Positions 1 through 5,874 of a stretch of 12,333 nt of DNA are shown here, one piece after another; within the stretch, counting starts at the first letter, position 1; each line of letters opens with the position of its first letter. A program made the translations under genes and the position numbers. Source of the stretch: an uncultured Erysipelotrichaceae bacterium. Lineage in GTDB: Bacteria > Bacillota_I > Bacilli_A > Erysipelotrichales > Erysipelotrichaceae. Below the pieces are notes generated by a model. It did not search any database, had not been told where the DNA came from, and saw nothing but the letters and a program-made list of their open reading frames with translations. The stretch spans positions 1-12,333 of the forward strand of contig CADBPK010000327.1 in assembly GCA_902796465.1 (NCBI GenBank), written 5' to 3'.

Positions 1-711
1 ACAGGTCTCGTTGAAATCCCGATGGGAACAACGCTCCGTGAGATCATCTATGAAATCGGCGGCGGATGCCCGAACAACAAGGCGTTCAAGGCTGTTCAGA
101 CCGGCGGTCCGAGCGGCGGCTGTCTGACGGAAAAAGAACTCGATACACCGATCGACTACGACAACCTCATAGCTGCAGGCTCCATGATGGGTTCCGGCGG
201 TATGATCGTTCTCGATGAAGACAACTGTATGGTAGACGTTGCGCGTTTCTATATGGACTTCATCTGCGACGAATCCTGCGGCAAGTGCTCACCGTGCCGT
301 ATCGGTACTAAGAGACTTCTCGAAATGCTCACGAAGATCACGGAAGGCGAAGGAACGCTGGAAATGCTCGATGAGATGGAAGACCTCTGCAATGAGATCA
401 AGGATACAGCTCTCTGCGGTCTTGGACAGACAGCACCGAACCCGATCCTCTCCACACTGAAGAGCTTCCGTGATGAATACATTGCACATATCGTTGACAA
501 GAGATGTCCGGCCGGCGTCTGCAAGAAGCTGCTTACATACTCCATTGACCCGAACAAGTGCAAGAAGTGCTCCCTGTGTGCACGGAACTGCCCGGTCAGC
601 TGCATTACCGGTGTTCCAGGCAAAGAACCGTATGTCATCGATACAGAAAAGTGCATCAAGTGCGGAACCTGTATCACATCCTGCCGCTTCGGTGCAGTAG
701 AAAGACGATAG
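1..711 (+). CDS. hydB: NADH-binding (HydB/NuoF-like) subunit of a multimeric [FeFe] hydrogenase, 3' part only
   Basis: The reading frame is open from base 1 and gives 236 residues, the C-terminal third of a protein that is usually near 600 residues; the start and the NAD/FMN-binding part lie outside the window. Visible in order are the end of the flavin domain and the SLBB-like stretch (GGPSGG at bases 103-120), then a NuoF-type [4Fe-4S] site with CGKCSPC (Cys codons 277, 286, 295) and a distant fourth Cys in ALCGLGQ (codon 415). Last come two ferredoxin-type [4Fe-4S] motifs, [11 protein letters not shown] (codons 559-591) and [11 protein letters not shown] (652-684). The extra ferredoxin tail separates HydB of hydrogenases from NuoF of complex I. 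The subunit takes electrons from or to NAD(P)H in the cytoplasm and passes them to HydA. The next gene starts 12 bases downstream and is the catalytic subunit. Whether the complex bifurcates electrons is inferred from family and gene order; a HydC-like subunit would be expected upstream. Confidence 0.93.
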   Translation, partial: TGLVEIPMGTTLREIIYEIGGGCPNNKAFKAVQTGGPSGGCLTEKELDTPIDYDNLIAAGSMMGSGGMIVLDEDNCMVDVARFYMDFICDESCGKCSPCRIGTKRLLEMLTKITEGEGTLEMLDEMEDLCNEIKDTALCGLGQTAPNPILSTLKSFRDEYIAHIVDKRCPAGVCKKLLTYSIDPNKCKKCSLCARNCPVSCITGVPGKEPYVIDTEKCIKCGTCITSCRFGAVERR

Positions 712-715
712 GAGG
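711..715 (+). promoter_or_regulatory. hydA ribosome binding site overlapping the hydB stop codon
   Basis: GGAGG begins on the last base of the hydB TAG (709-711) and lies 8 bases before the hydA ATG at 724. Termination on hydB and initiation on hydA are therefore almost contiguous, which suggests translational coupling and balanced subunit synthesis. It also fixes the hydA start. Confidence 0.85.
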
Positions 716-723
716 ATATAAAT

Positions 724-2490
724 ATGGCAACTGTAAATTTAAAGATCAATAACAAGCCGATTACAGCTGAAGCCGGAATGACCGTTCTGGAAGCTGCGCG
801 TGCAAACGGTATTTATATTCCCACACTGTGCTATCTGAAGGATATCAACAAGTCCGGTGCATGCCGTGTATGTCTGGTTGAAGTAGCGCGTGCGCGTACG
901 CTTCTGTCCGCCTGCACGACACCGGTTTCGGAAGGTATGGAAGTATTCACAAATTCCGAACGTGCCATCAAGGGACGCAGGAATTCCGTGGAACTGATCA
1001 TGTCCAACCACAACAAGAACTGCCTGTCCTGTAAGAGAAACCAGAACTGTGAACTCCAGAAACTGTGCGAAGAGCTCGGTATCCGTGAAAACCGTTTTGA
1101 AGGACAGCACACAGCCGCTACACTGGAAAGCGCAAGCTACGGTATCGTCAGAGACACCAGCAAGTGCGTTCTGTGCGGACGATGCATCGAGACCTGCAAG
1201 AAGGTACAGGGACTTGGTATCCTGGGTCTGCAGAACCGCGGATTCAACACCATCATGGGTCCTGTCTTCAATAAGAGCTTCAATGATGTCAACTGCATGC
1301 AGTGTGCACAGTGCGTCATCAACTGTCCGGTAGGCGCCCTCACAGAAAAGGAAGATATCCACTATGTGATCGATGCCCTCAACGATCCGAAGAAGACCGT
1401 TATCGTACAGACCGCTCCGGCAGTCCGTGCGTCCCTCGGTGAAGAATTCGGCATGCCGATCGGCAGCCGTGTAACCGGCAAGATGGTCGCAGCTCTCAAG
1501 GCCTGCGGATTCGACCGTGTCTATGACACAAACTTCGGTGCCGACCTGACGATCATGGAAGAAGGCACAGAACTTCTGAAGCGTCTGAGCAACGGCGGCG
1601 TTCTGCCGATGTTCACATCCTGCTCACCGGGCTGGATCCGTTACATTGAATATCAGTATCCGGAACTCCTGCCGCATCTTTCCTCTGCCAAGTCCCCGCA
1701 TATGATGTTCGGTCAGATCTGCAAGACTTTCTGGGCAAAGGAAAAGGGTATCGATCCGAAAGACATCGTCGTCGTTTCCATCATGCCGTGTGTTGCCAAG
1801 AAGTCCGAGATCCAGCGTCCGGAATGCCATACAGGCGAATACAAGGATGTTGACTATGTACTTACAACACGTGAATGCGCACGTCTTATCAAGATGTACG
1901 GTGTTGAATGGGATGAACTGGAAGACGATACATTCGACCAGGATCTCTTAGGCGATTACACCGGCGCAGCCGTAATCTTCGGCACAACCGGCGGTGTTAT
2001 GGAAGCTGCTCTGCGTACTGTCAAGCAGAAACTCGACGGCAAGAAGCTTGAAAAGGTTGACTTCGAAGCATGCCGCGGTATGGAAGGCGTCAAGGAAGCC
2101 GAGATCGATCTGAACGGCACAAAGATCTGGATCGCCATCACATCCAGCATGGTCGCTGCGAAGCCGCTTCTCGAAGAAGTCAAGGCAGGCACATCCAAGT
2201 ATACGTTCATCGAAGTTATGGGATGCCCGGGCGGCTGCATCAACGGCGGCGGACAGTCAATCATCCCGTCACGCATCAAGAACGGCAAGCTTGGCTATGA
2301 CTACAAGAAACTGCGTATGAAGGCCCTCTATGACGAGGACGAGCTGATGGATGTGCGTGTCTCATCCGACAACGTACAGATTCAGGAACTCTACAGCAAA
2401 TACCTCGGCGAACCGGGTTCCGAACTCGCAGAAGAACTCCTGCATACTTCTTACTCACCGAAGAAGAAATTCAACATTCTCGAAGACTGA
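724..2490 (+). CDS. hydA: [FeFe] hydrogenase catalytic subunit HydA (588 aa)
   Basis: The enzyme reversibly reduces protons to H2. Domains in order: an N-terminal plant-type [2Fe-2S] domain (C36, C47, C50, C64); a NuoG-like His-Cys [4Fe-4S] site (H96, C100, C103, C109); a two-cluster ferredoxin domain (C148/C151/C154/C158 and C191/C194/C197/C201); the H-cluster domain; and a small-subunit-like C-terminus from about residue 525. H-cluster motifs are L1 TSCSPGW (298-304), L2 MPCVAKKSE (354-362) and L3 EVMGCPGGCINGGGQS (497-512), with cluster Cys at 356, 501 and 505. By alignment from memory with Clostridium pasteurianum CpI (offset +1), the proton-path residues E280, E283, C300 and S320 are present. 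L1 has Ser301 where CpI has a second Cys, and L3 has Gly and Ser where Ala and Pro are common. No extra C-terminal [2Fe-2S] domain is present. The upstream hydB gene indicates an NAD(P)H-linked, probably electron-bifurcating complex. Maturases HydE, HydF and HydG are not in the window. Confidence 0.97.
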   Translation: MATVNLKINNKPITAEAGMTVLEAARANGIYIPTLCYLKDINKSGACRVCLVEVARARTLLSACTTPVSEGMEVFTNSERAIKGRRNSVELIMSNHNKNCLSCKRNQNCELQKLCEELGIRENRFEGQHTAATLESASYGIVRDTSKCVLCGRCIETCKKVQGLGILGLQNRGFNTIMGPVFNKSFNDVNCMQCAQCVINCPVGALTEKEDIHYVIDALNDPKKTVIVQTAPAVRASLGEEFGMPIGSRVTGKMVAALKACGFDRVYDTNFGADLTIMEEGTELLKRLSNGGVLPMFTSCSPGWIRYIEYQYPELLPHLSSAKSPHMMFGQICKTFWAKEKGIDPKDIVVVSIMPCVAKKSEIQRPECHTGEYKDVDYVLTTRECARLIKMYGVEWDELEDDTFDQDLLGDYTGAAVIFGTTGGVMEAALRTVKQKLDGKKLEKVDFEACRGMEGVKEAEIDLNGTKIWIAITSSMVAAKPLLEEVKAGTSKYTFIEVMGCPGGCINGGGQSIIPSRIKNGKLGYDYKKLRMKALYDEDELMDVRVSSDNVQIQELYSKYLGEPGSELAEELLHTSYSPKKKFNILED

Positions 2491-2510
2491 GTAATCTGAA
2501 CAGGATATAG

Positions 2511-2541
2511 AAGCACTGATCACGGATCAGTGCTTTTTTTT
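2511..2541 (+). terminator. Terminator of the hydBA operon
   Basis: Arms AAGCACTGAT (2511-2520) and ATCAGTGCTT (2526-2535) are perfectly complementary around a 5-base loop. The T run continues to 2541. This is a classic rho-independent terminator 20 bases after the hydA stop, so hydA is the last gene of its operon. Confidence 0.93.
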
Positions 2542-2554
2542 ATGAAAACAGACA

Positions 2555-2583
2555 TTGTATATCTGAAAAAATGATATTATTAT
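2555..2583 (+). promoter_or_regulatory. Predicted sigma-A-type promoter of the lipoprotein gene
   Basis: TTGTAT (2555-2560) and TATTAT (2578-2583) are separated by 17 bases, matching the consensus at 4/6 and 5/6 positions. The site lies between the hydA terminator and the next gene. The leader to the ATG at 2644 would be about 53 bases, and the ribosome site GGGGAGG sits close before the ATG. I see no riboswitch-like fold in the leader. Confidence 0.55.
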
Positions 2584-2643
2584 GATTAGCTCTCAGAAAA
2601 GAGGGTACATACCGGAACAGCGTGTGTCCGGGGAGGAAGAAAA

Positions 2644-3375
2644 ATGAAAAGAATAATAAAAGCGTTCTGCGCAGTATTGATGATGATCGCACTGGCTGCC
2701 TGCGGCGGGACAAAAGATGCCGGAACAGGGGATGCCGGAAAGACAGATAGCAGAAAAACAGATGCTGCCGCAACAGATGCCGGTACAAAAGAAAACGGAA
2801 AAGAGTGGAGCCGGACAGGCTACTTCGCCGATGAAAATGAAAACCTCCTGAATATCATGAAATCAGAGGAAGAAGAATATCCGGGATGGTATGTCGGCGT
2901 ATTCCTGGAAGAAGATATGTATGGCTGGTATATCCAGCAGGAAGGCGATGCGCTGAAAGGCAATATCGTTCCGGAATATGAAGAAGGCCAGTTCGTCGTA
3001 ACGGTTACCGAAGAAGGCGAAGACGGTGTCCTGTTAAAGACAGAAAACGGAAAAGAATATCACTTTACACCGACAGAAATAGAAGAAGCGGATATCGGAG
3101 TTACGATCAATACAGAAGGTCTCGGTGAGTTTACTGCTGTATCTGATGCGGAAGACGCATTTGAATCTGAAGAAGGTACTTCTTCCATGATCCTGAGCCT
3201 GTATGAGCCAACGACCTATACACTGACAGCAGTGGAAATCGAAGACTGGAAATTTGTCAAATGGACAAAAGACGGCAAAGATTACTCCACCGAGAAAGAG
3301 ATCACGGTTGAATTTACGGAAAGCGCAGAATTCGTGGCTGTGTTCGAGTATCCGGAACAGGAAGAAGAACAGTAA
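2644..3375 (+). CDS. Predicted lipoprotein with a C-terminal InlB-like beta repeat (243 aa)
   Basis: The N-terminus is a lipoprotein signal peptide: basic KR, a hydrophobic core and the lipobox L17-A-A-C20, so the mature protein should be lipid-anchored on the outer face of the membrane. Residues 22-55 form a low-complexity linker rich in Asp, Ala, Gly, Thr and Lys with repeated (T/K)DAG units. At the DNA level GATGCCGG occurs at 2716, 2731 and 2776. Residues about 58-150 are acidic and beta-rich and match no family I recognise. Residues about 190-234 (YTLTAVEIEDW, FVKWTKDGKDY, EITVEF, FVAVF) have the pattern of the divergent InlB B-repeat found in many Gram-positive surface proteins. The mature protein is strongly acidic and ends in EQEEEQ. 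It has its own promoter and terminator, so it is probably monocistronic. Function is unknown; an envelope-associated structural or binding role is only a guess. Confidence 0.8.
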   Translation: MKRIIKAFCAVLMMIALAACGGTKDAGTGDAGKTDSRKTDAAATDAGTKENGKEWSRTGYFADENENLLNIMKSEEEEYPGWYVGVFLEEDMYGWYIQQEGDALKGNIVPEYEEGQFVVTVTEEGEDGVLLKTENGKEYHFTPTEIEEADIGVTINTEGLGEFTAVSDAEDAFESEEGTSSMILSLYEPTTYTLTAVEIEDWKFVKWTKDGKDYSTEKEITVEFTESAEFVAVFEYPEQEEEQ

Positions 3376-3416
3376 AAACAGAATCGTTCCAAAGCCGATT
3401 GCCCGAAAGAAAAGAA

Positions 3417-3448
3417 ATAGAGAAGATAATTGCGTCTTCTCTATTTTT
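3417..3448 (+). terminator. Terminator of the lipoprotein gene
   Basis: ATAGAGAAGA (3417-3426) pairs with TCTTCTCTAT (3435-3444) around an 8-base loop, and Ts continue to 3448. The A-rich left flank could extend the stem by two or three pairs. It lies about 40 bases after the stop codon. Confidence 0.85.
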
Positions 3449-3459
3449 ATCTGTTCATA

Positions 3460-3482
3460 AGAAAGCCCTGTCTCAGCAGGGC
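3460..3482 (-). terminator. Probable terminator of the minus-strand YbjQ gene
   Basis: GCCCTG (3465-3470) and CAGGGC (3477-3482) form a 6-pair GC-rich stem with a 6-base loop. Read on the minus strand it is followed by TTTCTT, a short T-rich tail. It sits 11 bases beyond the YbjQ stop codon and converges on the terminator at 3417-3448. The weak T tract lowers confidence. Confidence 0.6.
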
Positions 3483-3493
3483 AGTCAGAAGAG

Positions 3494-3808
3494 TTAATCG
3501 ATGAATTTGACAGCAGTTCCGTATGCCATGACTTCAGCAGCGCCCTGCATGATGGAGGCCGAAGAGTAACGGATGGATACGATTGCATCAGCGTCCAGTT
3601 CTTCCGCTTCCTGGATCATACGTTTGGAAGCGAGGGCACGTGCATTGTTCATCATTTCGTTGTATTTAGTCAGTTCACCGCCGACCAGTGTCTTGAGGCC
3701 GGCGCCGATGTCACGGATCGCGTTCACTGTCTGTACGGTACTTCCTTTTACCATGCCGAGTATTTCATAGTTTTTCCCGCTGACGTTTTCAGTAGTTGTC
3801 AAGATCAT
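3494..3808 (-). CDS. YbjQ-family (putative heavy-metal-binding) protein, 104 aa
   Basis: The protein is a full-length member of the YbjQ/UPF0145 family. It shows the N-terminal MILTTTENVSG strand, GMVKGSTV, the conserved NAIRDIGAGLKTLVGGE block (residues about 29-45), the helix NNARALASKRMIQEAEEL, then DADAIVSIRY and the closing MAYGTAVKF. The family is named for a proposed heavy-metal-binding fold; its biochemical role is not established and no Cys or His cluster is visible here. The start at 3808 is chosen because AGGAGG (3817-3822) lies 8 bases upstream and because family members begin with this MIxTTT strand. The frame stays open back to 3868, but that would add 20 residues unlike the family and has no better ribosome site. 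The gene overlaps the preceding membrane-protein gene by 20 bases, so the two are probably co-translated. Confidence 0.9.
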   Translation of the reverse strand: MILTTTENVSGKNYEILGMVKGSTVQTVNAIRDIGAGLKTLVGGELTKYNEMMNNARALASKRMIQEAEELDADAIVSIRYSSASIMQGAAEVMAYGTAVKFID

Positions 3809-4019
3809 CTTCTTCTCCTCCTTTGATCTCATTAATTCTGTCATATAAGCTCTGCAGAAGTCCTGCACCCATTGCCGCAGGCAGTGCTGTAAAGATCAGC
3901 CTGTACCAGACAGGAATATCGTCAAATACATTCACAAGCACGATATAGCCGATAATGAAGAACAGGATGAAGGCCGCCGAAAGTACAGCGCCGGATATTT
4001 TCTCTGTGTGGTTATGCAT
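3789..4019 (-). CDS. Small membrane protein with two predicted helices (76 aa)
   Basis: The sequence begins MHNHTEKISG. It has a first hydrophobic helix (about residues 9-31, VLSAAFILFFIIGYIVLV), a short loop with DDIPVWY, a second helix (about 37-55, LIFTALPAAMGAGLL) and an acidic tail ending EEDDLDNY. I do not recognise a characterised family. The start at 4019 is preferred because GAGAGGA lies about 9 bases upstream. An in-frame ATG at 4040 would add MIERKSI but has no ribosome site and overlaps the predicted -10 box. The 3' end runs 20 bases into the YbjQ gene in another frame, and the YbjQ ribosome site lies inside this gene. This suggests the two proteins work together, perhaps with the YbjQ oligomer at the membrane; that is inference. 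Confidence 0.75.
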   Translation of the reverse strand: MHNHTEKISGAVLSAAFILFFIIGYIVLVNVFDDIPVWYRLIFTALPAAMGAGLLQSLYDRINEIKGGEEDDLDNY

Positions 4020-4038
4020 AATAGATTTCCTCTCAATC

Positions 4039-4044
4039 ATTATA
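4039..4044 (-). promoter_or_regulatory. Predicted -10 box for the membrane protein/YbjQ pair
   Basis: A perfect TATAAT reads on the minus strand from 4044 to 4039, about 20 bases before the chosen start. The -35 position falls in the T tract of the proS terminator (TCTTTT, poor match) and no TGn extension is seen. Transcription may therefore come partly from read-through of proS. A start just after this box supports the 4019 start codon over 4040. Confidence 0.4.
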
Positions 4045-4059
4045 GGGTTTTATAACCAT

Positions 4060-4086
4060 AAAAAAGAGAGAATTATTCATTCTCTC
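4060..4086 (-). terminator. proS terminator overlapping its last codons
   Basis: On the plus strand GAGAGAAT (4066-4073) and ATTCTCTC (4079-4086) are perfect inverted arms around a 5-base loop. Read on the minus strand the stem is followed by six Ts (4065-4060). The proS stop codon (4075-4073) lies at the loop/arm junction, so the upstream arm is coding sequence. Confidence 0.8.
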
Positions 4087-5770
4087 CGAAAACTTCCTGT
4101 ACTTTGGAAACGATGTCATCCAGTGCGACATCTTCTTTTTCTCCGGTGCGGGATTTGAATTCAACCATACCGGTCTGGATGCCTCTGCCGACAGTAATGC
4201 GGTAGGGGATACCGATCAGTTCCATATCCTTGAATTTTACGCCCGGTCTTTCATCACGGTCATCAAGCATGACTTCAATGCCTGCTTTTTCGAGCTTTTC
4301 GTAAATCTCTTCTGCTGCTTTGACCTGGTTTTCATCTTTCATGGAAATGACAACGATGCATACCTGGTAAGGAGCCAGTTCCTTCGGCCAGTTGATGCCG
4401 TTTTCGTCAGCGTTCTGTTCAGCCAGGGCAGCCATTGCGCGGGCAATCCCGATGCCGTAGGAACCCATCCATACATACTGCAGCTTATTGGAAGAATCCA
4501 GATACTGCAGTTCCAGTGCTTTGGAATACTTTGTCCCGAGTTTGAACGTGTTGCCGACTTCGATACCGTGTTCGAAACGGATCCTGCCGCCGCATACAGG
4601 GCAGATATCTCCATCCTGGATGTTTCTCAGGTCACCGGAAAGATCAGCTTTGAAATCCTTCTGATTGACATTGGTATAGTGGTAACCGGTCTTGTTCGCA
4701 CCGACGACGAAGTTATACATGCCGAGCACTTCATTGTCGGCGAGCAGACGGCAGTGAATGCCGATCGGACCGGCAAAACCAATCTCTGCATCTGTGACTT
4801 TGCGTACAGTTGCTTCATCTGCGAGTTCGACTTCATTGGCACCGAGGAGCTTTCTCAGTTTTGTTTCGTTGACATCACGGTCACCTCTGACCATGACAGC
4901 GACCGGTTCACCGTCTGCTGTGTAGATCAGTGTTTTGACAAAACGCTCCGGTTCCTTGTGCAGGAAGGAGACGACTTCCTCGATCGTTCTGGAATTCGGT
5001 GTTTCAACGAGTGTCAGCTCTTCTTCCGGTTCTGCTTCAACAGATACAGGTTCAGAGCAGGCAGCGATATCGATATTGGATGCGAAATCACAGGAATCGC
5101 ATAATACGAGGATATCTTCGCCGAGCGGTGTGACAGCCTGGAATTCTTCAGACAGGAGACCGCCCATAACGCCGGTGTCGGAACGTACGATGACATACTT
5201 GAGATGCAGACGGTCCATGATGTTTTTGTATGCCTGGAACTGTTTTGCGTATGCCACATCCATTCCTGCTTCATCCGCATCAAATGTGTAGGCATCCTTC
5301 ATGACAAATTCACGTACACGGACAAGACCGTAGCGGGGTCTTGGCTCATCACGGAATTTGGTCTGGAACTGATAGAGGGAGAAGGGCATGTCCTTGTAGG
5401 AACGGATCTTCATTCTTGCGGCCTGGGCGAAGAGTTCTTCGTGGGTCGGACCGAGAACGTAATTCTGTCCTTTTCTGTCTTTCAGCGAAAACATGGAGCT
5501 GCCGAAATTGGCACGGCGTCCGCTGGCAATATATACATCCTCCGGGATCAGTGCCGGCATGGCGACTTCCTGACATCCCGTGGCATTCATTTCTTCCCTG
5601 ACGATCTCTTTGATCTTATCGAAGACCCTGAGTCCCAGCGGCAGCATCATATAAACGCCGGAAGAACTTTTTTTGATGAATCCGGCTCTTACCAGAAGGT
5701 TGGAACTGACAGAATCCTCATCGCGTACATTTTCACGCAGTGTAAAGAAATAACTGTTTTTTAAACGCAT
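4073..5770 (-). CDS. proS: Prolyl-tRNA synthetase, bacterial type with editing insertion (565 aa)
   Basis: The enzyme charges tRNA-Pro with proline in the cytoplasm. It has the class II synthetase core: the N-terminal RAGFIKKSSSGVYMMLPLGLRV region, GPTHEE (107-112), motif 2 around KFRDEPRPRYGLVRVREF (138-155) and motif 3 GSYGIGIARAMAAL (436-449). A C-terminal anticodon-binding domain spans about 466-565 (DERPGVKFKDMELIGIP). Between motifs 2 and 3, residues about 225-395 form the YbaK-like INS editing domain that removes mischarged alanine. It keeps Lys279 and a GxxxP loop (331-335), both known features of bacterial ProRS editing. Paired Cys at C224/C227 and C390/C393 bracket the insertion and could bind zinc. 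Length matches the Escherichia coli enzyme (about 572). The start is supported by GAGAGG upstream on the minus strand. No T-box leader fits in the short upstream region. Confidence 0.98.
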   Translation of the reverse strand: MRLKNSYFFTLRENVRDEDSVSSNLLVRAGFIKKSSSGVYMMLPLGLRVFDKIKEIVREEMNATGCQEVAMPALIPEDVYIASGRRANFGSSMFSLKDRKGQNYVLGPTHEELFAQAARMKIRSYKDMPFSLYQFQTKFRDEPRPRYGLVRVREFVMKDAYTFDADEAGMDVAYAKQFQAYKNIMDRLHLKYVIVRSDTGVMGGLLSEEFQAVTPLGEDILVLCDSCDFASNIDIAACSEPVSVEAEPEEELTLVETPNSRTIEEVVSFLHKEPERFVKTLIYTADGEPVAVMVRGDRDVNETKLRKLLGANEVELADEATVRKVTDAEIGFAGPIGIHCRLLADNEVLGMYNFVVGANKTGYHYTNVNQKDFKADLSGDLRNIQDGDICPVCGGRIRFEHGIEVGNTFKLGTKYSKALELQYLDSSNKLQYVWMGSYGIGIARAMAALAEQNADENGINWPKELAPYQVCIVVISMKDENQVKAAEEIYEKLEKAGIEVMLDDRDERPGVKFKDMELIGIPYRITVGRGIQTGMVEFKSRTGEKEDVALDDIVSKVQEVFGENE

Positions 5771-5797
5771 AGCTGTAACCTCTCACTAATAGACAAA

Positions 5798-5806
5798 ATT
5801 ATAGCA
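5798..5806 (-). promoter_or_regulatory. Extended -10 promoter of proS
   Basis: The minus strand reads TGCTATAAT, a perfect extended -10 element (TGnTATAAT), from 5806 to 5798. It lies about 28 bases before the proS ATG. No good -35 hexamer is visible, as expected for extended -10 promoters. Confidence 0.6.
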
Positions 5807-5810
5807 CCTT

Positions 5811-5837
5811 TTAACTTTACTTTACTTATTAACTTAC
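5811..5837. repeat. AT-rich direct repeat between the divergent proS and guaB promoters
   Basis: TTAACTTTAC (5811-5820) recurs as TTAACTTAC (5829-5837), 18 bases apart, separated by TTTACTTA. The repeats overlap the guaB -35 region and lie just upstream of the proS -10 box. They could be an operator or simply promoter-associated AT-rich DNA. Confidence 0.3.
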
Positions 5838-5844
5838 CTATAAT
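5816..5844 (+). promoter_or_regulatory. Predicted sigma-A-type promoter of guaB
   Basis: TTTACT (5816-5821) and TATAAT (5839-5844) are separated by 17 bases (4/6 and 6/6 matches). Transcription would begin near 5851, leaving a leader of about 24 bases that contains GGAGGG (5859-5864). That is too short for a purine riboswitch. Confidence 0.6.
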
Positions 5845-5874
5845 AATGGAAATTGAACGGAGGGAACAGTCTAT

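Noticed and set aside
1..711. NuoF of respiratory complex I
   Set aside because: The C-terminal two-cluster ferredoxin extension and the adjacent hydA point to hydrogenase HydB.
739..1362. Open frame (207 codons) antisense to hydA
   Set aside because: It is a shadow of the Cys-rich hydA codons; no domain or ribosome site supports it.
3809..3868. Upstream extension of the YbjQ gene to an ATG at 3868
   Set aside because: The extra 20 residues do not match the family N-terminus, and the AGGAGG at 3817-3822 places the start at 3808.
5204..5764. Open frame (186 codons) antisense to proS, and a similar one at 4568-5104
   Set aside because: Both are fully contained in a well-conserved synthetase gene and have no independent support.
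5771..5874. T-box leader for proS or purine riboswitch for guaB
   Set aside because: The divergent region is only 104 bases long and the predicted leaders are about 20-25 bases, too short for either element.
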